Positions 50,177 to 56,925 of a stretch of 56,925 bases of DNA are shown one piece after another. Positions within the stretch are counted from its first letter, which is position 1. The number at the start of each line of letters is the position of its first letter. Under the pieces are notes generated by a model. The model worked only from the letters and a program-made list of their open reading frames with translations. It made no database searches and was not told the origin of the DNA. Made by a program: the position numbers and the translations under genes. Source of the DNA: Nannocystaceae bacterium (GTDB lineage: Bacteria; Myxococcota_A; Polyangia; Nannocystales; Nannocystaceae); contig JAIBBS010000033.1 of NCBI GenBank assembly GCA_019694555.1, positions 1 through 56,925 of the forward strand, given 5' to 3'.

Positions 50177-50557
50177 GGCGTCGTCGCGGACCCAGCTGAT
50201 CGCGCCGGCGTCGTCGTCCGCGAACGTGGTCGCGGCCGCGGCCGTGGCGACGAAGTCCCACGCCGCCGCATCGCTGCTGCGCAGCGAGAACTGCTCGATG
50301 GTGCCGACAAGGCGCCCGTCGGCCGCGAACACGGCGCCGGCGTCGACGTCGTGCACCCACGCCTCGAAGCGCTTGGCGCCGGCGTCGTCGAGCACCTGCC
50401 AGATCTCGAGCCCACGCAGGCGCGCGGTGCCGAAGCCCGCGCCGGGATCCTCGAGCCCGGGCTCGCGCACTGCCGCGTAGGCGCGCAGCTGTTCGCGCTG
50501 CAGCTCGGACAGCGCGGCGATCGAGGTCGGGCGGGAGCAATCGGCGAAGCGCGGCAT
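50174..50557 (-). CDS. Conserved-looking small protein, unknown function
   Basis: A 127-aa protein without signal peptide. It shows a helix-rich N-terminus (SELQREQLRAYAAVREPGLED), a central beta-rich part (RLRGLEIWQVLDDAGAKRFEAWVHDVDAGAVFAADGRLVGTIEQFSLRS) and an Ala-rich end. I do not recognise the family. TATGCT lies 11 nt before ATG 50557, supporting expression. Its stop is the first base of repeat copy 3. The frame is much better composed than shadow frames nearby. Confidence 0.55.
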   Translation of the reverse strand: MPRFADCSRPTSIAALSELQREQLRAYAAVREPGLEDPGAGFGTARLRGLEIWQVLDDAGAKRFEAWVHDVDAGAVFAADGRLVGTIEQFSLRSSDAAAWDFVATAAAATTFADDDAGAISWVRDDA

Positions 50558-50568
50558 GGACGGCCGCG

Positions 50569-50574
50569 AGCATA
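50569..50574 (-). promoter_or_regulatory. TATGCT -10-like hexamer, 11 nt before ATG 50557
   Basis: GTTATGCT on the minus strand, in the 28-bp gap to the ABC-F stop codon. Confidence 0.4.
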
Positions 50575-50585
50575 ACGCAGCCGCG

Positions 50586-52487
50586 TCAGCCCGCGTCGCG
50601 CTCGGCCAGCTCGGTCCAACGCGCGCCCAGCCGCGCGGCCTCGGCCCGCGCGGCCTCGAGTTGGGCGAAGAACTCGCGCTGGCGCGGCTCGGGCTGCGCG
50701 AAGAACTCGGGCGACTCGAGCAGCGCGGTCAGGCGCGCGACCTCCTGCTCGGCCGCGTCGACGCGCTCGAGCAGCCCCTGGAACTCGTGCCGCTCGGTGA
50801 AGCTGAGCCCGGTGCGCGCGGGCTTGGCCGGCGCGGCGGGCTTGGGCGTGCTGGCCGGGGTCGCGCGCACGGGCGTCGGCGCCGGCGCGGCCGCGGCCCG
50901 GCGCGCGACCCACTCGGAGTAGCCGCCGGCGTGCTGCACCACGCGATCGCCCTCGAACGCGAGGATGCTGGTGGCGATGCGATCGAGAAACCACCGGTCG
51001 TGGGTCACCACCAGCACGGTGCCGGCGTGCTCGACCAGGGCCTGCTCGAGCGCCGCGAGCGTGTCGACGTCGAGATCGTTGGTGGGCTCGTCGAGCACGA
51101 CCAGGTTGGCGGGATCCCGCAGCGCCCGCGCCAACGCCACGCGGGCCCGCTCACCGCCCGAGAGCGTGCCCACGAGCTTGCGCTGGTCGCTGCGCGGGAA
51201 CAGGAACCGTTCGAGGTAGCCGAAGCCGTCGAGCGTCTGGCCCGCGATCTCGATCTCGCCACGGTCGGCCACGACGTTGTCGAACACCGACGCGTCGTCG
51301 CGCAGGCGGCTGCGCAGCTGATCGAGGAACGTCACCTGCGTGTTCTTGCCGTGGCGGACCTGCCCCGCCGCCGGCGCCGTCTGCAGCAGCAGCGTCTGCA
51401 GCAGGCTGGTCTTGCCGCAGCCGTTGGGGCCGACCAGGCCCACGCGCTCGCCGGGCGACAGCCGCAGCGTCAGCTCGCGCACCAGTCGCTTCTCGCCGCG
51501 CACGACGTCGATGGCCTCGGCCTCGAGCACGATGTTGCCGCTGCGCACGCTCGCGGTGGCGAGCTCGACGTTGCGCTCGAGCTTGGGCGCGGCGCGCTCG
51601 GCCACCGCGACCACGCGATCGACCCGCGCGCGCGACTTGGTCGTGCGCGCCTTGGGTTGCCGCCGCAGCCACTCGAGCTCGCGCCGCAGGAAGTTGCGCC
51701 GGTTGGCCTCGACGCGGTCGGCGTGGGCGGTGCGCTCGGCCTTGGCCTCGAGGTAGTCGCCCCAGCCGCCCTCGTAGTCGAACACGCGGCCGTCCTCGAC
51801 CTCGAGCGTGCGGTCGACCACGCGATCGAGCAGGTAGCGATCGTGGGTCACCATCAACAGTGCACCGCGGAAGCGCTGCGTCAGCCAGGTCTCGAGCCAC
51901 TCGATCGCGGCGATGTCGAGGTGGTTGGTGGGCTCGTCGAGGATCGCGACGTCGGGTGACGCCACCAACACGCGCGCGAGCGCGACGCGGCGCTGCTCGC
52001 CGCCGCTCATGCGCGCGACCTCGGCGTCCGCGTCGGCGATGCCCAGCTGTCCCAGCACGCTCGCGGCGGCGTGGCGCAGATCCCAGCCGCCCAGCTCCTC
52101 CACGCGCGCGGCGGCCTCGGCCTGGGCGTGCGCGAGCGCGCCGTGATCGCCGTGCGCCTGCGCGAGCGCGGCGGTGGCGGCCTCGTGCCGTGCGATCGCG
52201 TCCTGCCACGCGTCGAGTCCGGCGAGCACCGCATCGCCGGCGCGCAGGCCCGGTGCGAAGTGCGGCTGCTGCTCGAGGTAGCCCACGCGCAGGCCCGTGC
52301 GCGCGACGACCTCGCCGGCGTCGGGTGCCTCCGCGCCGGCGAGGATCCGCGCCAGCGTGCTCTTGCCGGCGCCGTTGCGCCCGACCATGCCCACGCGCTC
52401 GCCCGCCGCGATCGCGACCGCGGCGTCGCGCAGCACCTCGCGCATGCCGTGACTGCGGCGGATGCCGCGTGCGCTCAGGATCGTCAC
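50586..52487 (-). CDS. ABC-F family ATPase
   Basis: A 633-aa duplicated ABC protein without membrane domain, like Uup/EttA ribosome-associated ABC-F factors. First domain: GRNGAGKST, MSGGEQRRVALARVL, ILDEPTNHLD; second: GPNGCGKTS, LSGGERARVALARAL, VLDEPTNDLDV. The linker between domains (REL EWLRRQ, KARTTKSRARVDRV) is the ABC-F interdomain arm that reaches the ribosomal P-site. A C-terminal Pro/Ala segment and coiled coil (TERHEFQGLLERVDAAEQEVARLTALLE) fit the Uup type. GTG 52487 overlaps the DUF4139 stop as GTGA, so it is last in an operon with two DUF4139 proteins. Confidence 0.9.
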   Translation of the reverse strand: MTILSARGIRRSHGMREVLRDAAVAIAAGERVGMVGRNGAGKSTLARILAGAEAPDAGEVVARTGLRVGYLEQQPHFAPGLRAGDAVLAGLDAWQDAIARHEAATAALAQAHGDHGALAHAQAEAAARVEELGGWDLRHAAASVLGQLGIADADAEVARMSGGEQRRVALARVLVASPDVAILDEPTNHLDIAAIEWLETWLTQRFRGALLMVTHDRYLLDRVVDRTLEVEDGRVFDYEGGWGDYLEAKAERTAHADRVEANRRNFLRRELEWLRRQPKARTTKSRARVDRVVAVAERAAPKLERNVELATASVRSGNIVLEAEAIDVVRGEKRLVRELTLRLSPGERVGLVGPNGCGKTSLLQTLLLQTAPAAGQVRHGKNTQVTFLDQLRSRLRDDASVFDNVVADRGEIEIAGQTLDGFGYLERFLFPRSDQRKLVGTLSGGERARVALARALRDPANLVVLDEPTNDLDVDTLAALEQALVEHAGTVLVVTHDRWFLDRIATSILAFEGDRVVQHAGGYSEWVARRAAAAPAPTPVRATPASTPKPAAPAKPARTGLSFTERHEFQGLLERVDAAEQEVARLTALLESPEFFAQPEPRQREFFAQLEAARAEAARLGARWTELAERDAG

Positions 52488-54010
52488 GTCAGTCCTGCGA
52501 CCTTGCCCGCGGCGACCAGCTCCCACGCGAAGGTCGCGGTGCGCGTACCCCCGGGCGGCAGCACCAGCTCGATGCGCGCGATGCCGTCGCGGTCGACCCC
52601 GCGCGGCGCCGGATCGCACTGCTTGGGCAGCAGCTCGACCTCGACCTCCTTCACCTCGGACACCAGCAGGCGCTCGTGCACGATCACCGTCTTGGCCACC
52701 GGCGTGGCGTTGGAAGCATACAGCGTCACGAGCGTGCGCTGGGTCTGCTTGCCCGACAGCCGCGACACGTCGCGGGTCAGCTCGACCTCGCGCGCGATCG
52801 CGACGCCGTCCTCGCTGCCGAACGCCAGCTCGACGCGTTCGCCGGCGGCGACGAAGCCCAGCTCGGTGCGACCGACGTAGCCGGCGTCGCGCAGCACGTC
52901 GACCGGCCCCGCGAGCAGCGGTCGGCCGGCGCCGTTGACGAAGCGCGCGACCACGCAGGCCTGCGGTCCGAGCTCGGGCGCGCAGCGGGTCTCGACCTCG
53001 GCCTCGGCGACGAAGCCGCCCAGCGGCACGCGGTGGGGCTGGCCATCGCTGGGCACGCCCGCGCGACCGGGCACCGGCAACAGCCGCGCCTCGCCGCCGT
53101 CGTCGAGCCCGGGCAGCTCGTCGCCTGCACCCGCGCCGGTGGTGGCGATGGTGACTTCGCGGATCGCGACCTCGACCGCCTGCTTCTCGATCTGCTGCTT
53201 GGCGCGCGTGCGGAGCCGATCCTCGACCAGCTGCGGCGGCGTGGTGCCCAGGGTCGGACGCGCGGTCGACAACGACAGCTCGACGTCGTCCCAGTCCTCG
53301 CCGGTGCGCTGCCACACCACCGCCTCGTGCTCGAGCTCGACCGTGCCGCCGCGCAGGCGCGCGCGATACGCCGGACGCCACGCCGCGCACGCGACCTGGT
53401 AGCGCACGCGCAGCGTCACCGGGCCCTCGCCCTGCAGCGACAGGCGCAGCAGGCACTCGCGATCGGCCTCGGGCGTCTCGGCGGTGGCGAGCGCGGCGCG
53501 GGCCTGGTGCAGCGCTTGTTCGGTGTCGCGATGGGCCCGACGCGCCACCAGCATGCGTTCGTCGGCCTCGCGCGCCGCGGCATCGAGCGCGTCGAGCTGT
53601 TGCGACCAGCGCTCGCGGCCCTCGCCGCCGGCACCGGCGGACTCGCCGATGTCGCGCAACACGTCGGCGCGGGCGATCGCCAGCGAGGCCAGGCGCATGC
53701 GCACGCGCTCCAACGCATCCTCGCGCTCGACCAGCGTGCGCGCGAGCGCATCGACCTCGCGACGCAGGGCGCTGGCGTCCTCGAACAGCCCGCCCTTGGG
53801 CTTGCGCCGCCAGCGGCGATGCAGCCGCGCGTCGATCACGGTCGCGCCCTGTGCCGCGACCTCGAGCGAACGATCGACCGCGAGCAGCGACAGGCCGGTG
53901 ATCTCGACCTCGCGCTCGCCCGCGGCCAGCGTGATGGTGCCGCTGCGCTCGACCTGGGCGCGATCCTCGAGCACGAGCACCTTGCGAACCGGCAACGTGG
54001 TGGTGACCAT
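52484..54010 (-). CDS. DUF4139 (MuiA-like) protein 1
   Basis: A 508-aa protein of the mucoidy-inhibitor MuiA/DUF4139 group: N-terminal DUF4140-like strand set (VRKVLVLEDRAQVERSGTITLAAGEREVEITGLSLLAVDRSLEV), a long coiled coil (~75-175), then the DUF4139 beta-rich domain (LRVRYQVACAAWRPAYRARL, EDWDDVELSLSTARPTLG, VVARFVNGAGRPLLAGPVDVLRDAGYVG, LVTLYASNATPVAKTVIVHERL). No signal peptide, so cytoplasmic or exported by another route. Start ATG 54010 has AGGAG 6 nt upstream. Overlaps the ABC-F gene. Function of the family is unknown; ATP-linked envelope regulation is speculation. Confidence 0.8.
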   Translation of the reverse strand: MVTTTLPVRKVLVLEDRAQVERSGTITLAAGEREVEITGLSLLAVDRSLEVAAQGATVIDARLHRRWRRKPKGGLFEDASALRREVDALARTLVEREDALERVRMRLASLAIARADVLRDIGESAGAGGEGRERWSQQLDALDAAAREADERMLVARRAHRDTEQALHQARAALATAETPEADRECLLRLSLQGEGPVTLRVRYQVACAAWRPAYRARLRGGTVELEHEAVVWQRTGEDWDDVELSLSTARPTLGTTPPQLVEDRLRTRAKQQIEKQAVEVAIREVTIATTGAGAGDELPGLDDGGEARLLPVPGRAGVPSDGQPHRVPLGGFVAEAEVETRCAPELGPQACVVARFVNGAGRPLLAGPVDVLRDAGYVGRTELGFVAAGERVELAFGSEDGVAIAREVELTRDVSRLSGKQTQRTLVTLYASNATPVAKTVIVHERLLVSEVKEVEVELLPKQCDPAPRGVDRDGIARIELVLPPGGTRTATFAWELVAAGKVAGLT

Positions 54011-54012
54011 GA

Positions 54013-56205
54013 TCAGCTCCTGCGGTTCCCGCCGACGAGCATGCGATCGCCGGGCATGCGAATGCTGTACTTCGCGACCAAGGTGGTGGTGGCGCCTGCG
54101 GCCACCGCCACCCGCCAGCGTCGCAGGCCGTGCACGACCACGCCGTCGTGGGGCCCCTCGATCTCCTGCCACGCGGGCGTGGCGTCGTGCTCTTCGATCT
54201 TGAGGTCCTTCTCGTTGGCATCGACCACCGGCACGCGCTCGAGCACCTCGATGTCGACCGCGCGCGCGAGCCGGTTCGCCAGCTCGATCTCGATGGTGTG
54301 CGGCAGCACGCTCTGGCCACCGAAGATCCCGCCGGTGGTCTCCTCGTAGCGGGTGTTGCGGGCGACCTTGACCGCCTCCTCCACGCCCAGGCCCAGCCGT
54401 CGACCGCGGCCGCCCGGTGGGATCGCGGGCAGGCTGGTGGTGAGCAGGAACTGGCCCGCGGCGACCACGTCGACCGGGCCCGGCAGCAGCGCGCGCGGCG
54501 AGGCGTTGACCAGCTCGAGCGTGCGATACACCTGCGGCTCGACCGCGGGCACGCACACCAGCAGCGGCGTGGCCGTCACGGCACAGTCGGCGACCGGCAC
54601 CGTGATCCAGCGTCCCGTCGCGGCGACGTCGACGGGACCGCGACAGTCGTAGCGGTAGTCGAAGCGATCCTGCGCCGACACCGGCAGGCAGTCGCGCGGC
54701 AGCTCGACCATCGCGACCGCGCCGGCGATGCGTTCGGCGGTGACGACCGCGGTCGCGACCATGTCGACCTGCACGCGCACGCGGGTCGCGAGCGCCAGTG
54801 CGACTGCGATCGCGGGCGCGGGCACCAGCCGACCGCGGCGCGCCTCGTCGTCGAGGCCCGCCAGCTGCAGTCCGCCGTAGTCGAGCAGGTTCGCGTCGGG
54901 CGAAGGCGCGGGCGGCAGGCCTGGCAGCTCGAGATCGGCACCGCCCTCGTCGCTGAGCTCGGCCATCGCGCCGTCGAACGCGGCACCGCCCCCGCCGCGG
55001 CTGGGCTCGGCGCGCGACAGCGACGCGAACATGCCGGTCGACGCAGCCTGCTCGGCTGCCGGTGCGGGCGCACTGCGTCGCGCCATCGGCTGCGGCATCG
55101 GCACGCCACCGGGCATGCCAGCGAGCAAGGCCGCCGGCGCAGCGGCGGGCGCCGCCATCATCGGTACCGGCGGCGGTGCGGCCGGCGGCGGCGGCATCGG
55201 CGGTGCCGCGGGAAGCGGCGGCCTCGCGCCGATGCTGCCGGCGTTGGTCGTGCGGCGCGTGGGATCGCTGGCCGCGAAACCATCATAGTCGGCGAAGAGC
55301 CCCTCGAGGCCCGGCGGCGGCTCGCGCCAACCTGCGCGCGGCGGCTCGGGCTGCTTGCGTCCGATGCGACGCGACTGCAGCTCGGGCACGCTGGTGCGAC
55401 GCGACAGCGACGCGGTCGACAGCGACAGCGCGATCGCAGTCCAGTCCTCGCCGGTGGCCTGCGCGATCGCAGCGCGCATGGTCAGCGAGCCACCGCCGCG
55501 ATCGTCGAGCGCGAGCTGGTAGCTGGGCACCCAGCGCGCGCCGGGGACTTGGTAGTCGATCGCCAGCGTGCACGGCTGCGCGATCGGACCGGTGAGCGTG
55601 ACCACGGCCGCGCGCGCGACCTTGGCCCGCTGCGTGCGCGCGGCGGTCGAAGCCTCGGCCAGACGTCGCTGACACAGGCGCTCGCGCTCCTGCGCATCGT
55701 CGAGCTCGCGACGCAGGCTGCGGCGCTCGGCCGCGAGCGTGTCGGCACGGGCATCCACGAGATCGCCCAGCGCCAGCATGGTCGCGACCGCGGCGGGGCG
55801 CGGCGGCTCGCGCCGCGGTGGCTCGCGGAAACGCGGCACCAGCTCGCCGAGCTCGGCGATCGCGGCGTCGAGCCGCGCCAGCCGCACGACCAGGCCCTCG
55901 CGCTGCGCGATGGCGTCTTCGAGCGCGCGTTGCTCGGCCGCGAGATCGATCTCGGCGCCGAGGTCGACGTCGAACGACGCGCGCACGTCGAGCACCGCCG
56001 CACCGCCGGGCTCGACCACGCGCGCGCGCAGCGAGCCCGGCACCAGGCACAGCGGCAGCGCGCCGACGCACACGCGCGTGGCACCGGCGGTCGCGGTCGC
56101 ATCGAGCGCCGCGACGCGGGTACACACCGCGCCCTCGCGATAGACGGTCACCGCCTGCAGCGTCGAGGTCAGCCGGGGCAGCTCCAGGTTCTCGGCCGTG
56201 CTCAT
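54013..56205 (-). CDS. DUF4139 (MuiA-like) protein 2 with low-complexity insertion
   Basis: A 730-aa paralogue of the next gene. N-terminal DUF4140 (LTSTLQAVTVYREGAVCTRVAALD), coiled coil to ~185, DUF4139 opening (YQVPGARWVPSYQLALDD, EDWTAIALSLSTASLSRR). A ~180-residue Pro/Ala/Gly/Met-rich insertion (~310-440) splits the domain, after which DUF4139 resumes (VELPRDCLPVSAQDRFDYRYD, RTLELVNASPRALLPGPVDVVAAGQFL, IEIELANRLARAVDIEVLERVPV). ATG 56205 has GGGAG 6 nt upstream. First gene of the operon 56205-50586; the next gene starts 2 bases after its stop. Confidence 0.78.
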   Translation of the reverse strand: MSTAENLELPRLTSTLQAVTVYREGAVCTRVAALDATATAGATRVCVGALPLCLVPGSLRARVVEPGGAAVLDVRASFDVDLGAEIDLAAEQRALEDAIAQREGLVVRLARLDAAIAELGELVPRFREPPRREPPRPAAVATMLALGDLVDARADTLAAERRSLRRELDDAQERERLCQRRLAEASTAARTQRAKVARAAVVTLTGPIAQPCTLAIDYQVPGARWVPSYQLALDDRGGGSLTMRAAIAQATGEDWTAIALSLSTASLSRRTSVPELQSRRIGRKQPEPPRAGWREPPPGLEGLFADYDGFAASDPTRRTTNAGSIGARPPLPAAPPMPPPPAAPPPVPMMAAPAAAPAALLAGMPGGVPMPQPMARRSAPAPAAEQAASTGMFASLSRAEPSRGGGGAAFDGAMAELSDEGGADLELPGLPPAPSPDANLLDYGGLQLAGLDDEARRGRLVPAPAIAVALALATRVRVQVDMVATAVVTAERIAGAVAMVELPRDCLPVSAQDRFDYRYDCRGPVDVAATGRWITVPVADCAVTATPLLVCVPAVEPQVYRTLELVNASPRALLPGPVDVVAAGQFLLTTSLPAIPPGGRGRRLGLGVEEAVKVARNTRYEETTGGIFGGQSVLPHTIEIELANRLARAVDIEVLERVPVVDANEKDLKIEEHDATPAWQEIEGPHDGVVVHGLRRWRVAVAAGATTTLVAKYSIRMPGDRMLVGGNRRS

Positions 56206-56316
56206 GTCGTGCTCCCGCGTGGGCGTCGCATCATCGCCCGACCAACGCGCCGGGGCGCACGTTCGTGACAACCCGCCCGCGAGCGCCGTCGCGGGGCCGG
56301 ACCGCGGCCGCGCGGC
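56206..56316. other. Short intergenic gap, no features recognised
   Basis: 111 bp between the end of the thioredoxin-fold gene and the DUF4139 gene, same strand. No TAnnnT hexamer or clear hairpin with T run was seen; the SD for the downstream gene is at 56211-56216. Confidence 0.3.
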
Positions 56317-56925
56317 TCACCCAGCCGCGGGCGGCAGCGGCAGGACCACGCGGCCGGCGTCGAGCTGGGCCTCGATGGCGGCGCGCAGCTCCGCGGTGTC
56401 CGCGACGCCGAAGCCTCCGGCGATCTCCACCACGGCATCGACCGCGGCGCTGCGGCGGCTGGGCAGCCGCGTCAGCGTGACCTGCAGCGATCCGTCGACC
56501 AGCCGCACCTCCATGGCCACGAGCTTGCGCTCGTCGTTGGGCCGGTGCGGCAGGGTCCCGGCGGCGGCGCGGGCGAGCAGCGCGTCGAGCTCGTCGAGGC
56601 GATCGGGCTGCTCGAAGGTGTAGATGCGATCGTCGCGATCGATGATCAGCACCGCCGGCACCTCGATCACCGGGCGGTCGTCGTCGCGCCGCGGCAGCAG
56701 TGGCGCGATCATCCGCGCCTCGTCGGCGTAGTAGCCCGCGAGGCTGGGTGCGAGCGCGGCGAGCTTGGCCCGCGCCCGGGGCACCACCGCCGACTCCTCG
56801 ACCCCGATCGCGACGAAGCCGATGCCAGCGGCGTCGCGATGGCGCTGCGCGGCCTGCTCGAGCAGCGGCAGCGCGCGCTGACACGACTCGCAGTACGACG
56901 CCCACAGCGCGATCACGGTGACGTC
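56317..56925 (-). CDS. Thioredoxin-fold protein (TlpA-like), 5' end outside window
   Basis: The frame is open to the right edge; at least 202 residues are visible. The edge sequence DVTVIALWASYCESCQ is a thioredoxin-like active site with CxxC (Cys-Glu-Ser-Cys), following the TlpA pattern of strand then W-A-x-x-C-x-x-C. The domain continues (LLEQAAQRHRDAAGIGFVAIGVEE, IEVPAVLIIDRDDRIYTFEQP), with the conserved cis-Pro in VPAV. A ~75-residue C-terminal extension of mixed strands and helices follows with no recognised domain. Likely a membrane-anchored or periplasmic disulfide reductase; the anchor would lie outside the window. Confidence 0.78.
   Translation of the reverse strand, partial: DVTVIALWASYCESCQRALPLLEQAAQRHRDAAGIGFVAIGVEESAVVPRARAKLAALAPSLAGYYADEARMIAPLLPRRDDDRPVIEVPAVLIIDRDDRIYTFEQPDRLDELDALLARAAAGTLPHRPNDERKLVAMEVRLVDGSLQVTLTRLPSRRSAAVDAVVEIAGGFGVADTAELRAAIEAQLDAGRVVLPLPPAAG

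Noticed and set aside
1..56925. tRNA, rRNA or tmRNA genes
   Set aside because: No intergenic gap showed a cloverleaf with a GGTTCGA-type T-loop or rRNA-like sequence; by-eye search cannot fully exclude one.

Overview
The window is very GC-rich (visibly above 70 %), densely coded on both strands, and looks like a myxobacterium (Myxococcota), most likely close to Nannocystis, Plesiocystis or Enhygromyxa. The support is indirect. There are many lipoproteins whose signal peptide is followed by Ser/Gly/Asp-rich linkers. There is a DUF1592/DUF1552 gene pair, a MYXO-CTERM-like tail, MopE-like and Myxo_disulf-type Cys motifs, a Ser/Thr kinase with a TPR tail, and an FHA-PilZ protein. I found no rRNA, tRNA, CRISPR array, insertion sequence or phage gene, so this is chromosome.

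Layout. 1-3.0 kb: the end of a TPR protein, a ConA-like lipoprotein and a divergent Cys-rich repeat lipoprotein. 3.0-5.4 kb: a Sfp-type phosphopantetheinyl transferase, an orphan PTS EIIA domain, and a STAS / ECF sigma / zinc anti-sigma operon. 5.5-11.0 kb: a GAF-PAS sigma-54 activator divergent from a coupled DUF1592-DUF1552 pair. 11.0-15.1 kb: a PlsC-like acyltransferase, a GNAT/FemAB-like transferase and a dicarboxylate/glutamate symporter. 15.2-17.6 kb: a phosphodiester glycosidase with FG-GAP-like repeats. 17.5-22.8 kb: a phosphate-uptake locus, with an OprP-like porin divergent from pstSCAB and PhoB-type boxes facing both ways. 22.8-28.8 kb: DUF3224, an AraC regulator, an APC permease, a VWA lipoprotein-like protein and a GAF protein. 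28.8-33.3 kb: a DUF1554-like lipoprotein, a Ser/Thr kinase and a TolB-like protein. 34.0-38.0 kb: a SulP-STAS-carbonic anhydrase fusion, FHA-PilZ and TerB. 38.0-46.4 kb: a right-handed beta-helix lipoprotein, a cupin, and a four-gene operon of surface/outer-membrane proteins containing an exact 1.6-kb tandem duplication. 46.6-50.6 kb: an NHL lipoprotein, aspartate kinase and an SDR reductase in an overlapping string, then an unknown small protein. 50.6-56.9 kb: an ABC-F ATPase, two DUF4139 proteins and the partial end of a thioredoxin-fold protein.

Three features cut across genes. First, about 19 first-in-operon genes carry a TAnnnT-like hexamer only 6-12 nt before the start codon, in DNA where TA is rare. 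This suggests leaderless or near-leaderless transcripts and helps choose starts. Second, a roughly 112-bp repeat with three tandem hairpins occurs at 21910-22022 and (inverted) 27898-28009, with a truncated copy at 50133-50176; each copy begins exactly at a gene's stop codon. Third, an intrinsic-terminator-like hairpin with eight T lies in the leader of the sigma-54 activator gene. These, together with the exact tandem duplication and the two-module Cys-rich repeats, are the items most worth following up. All functions are read from motifs by eye; no database search was run.
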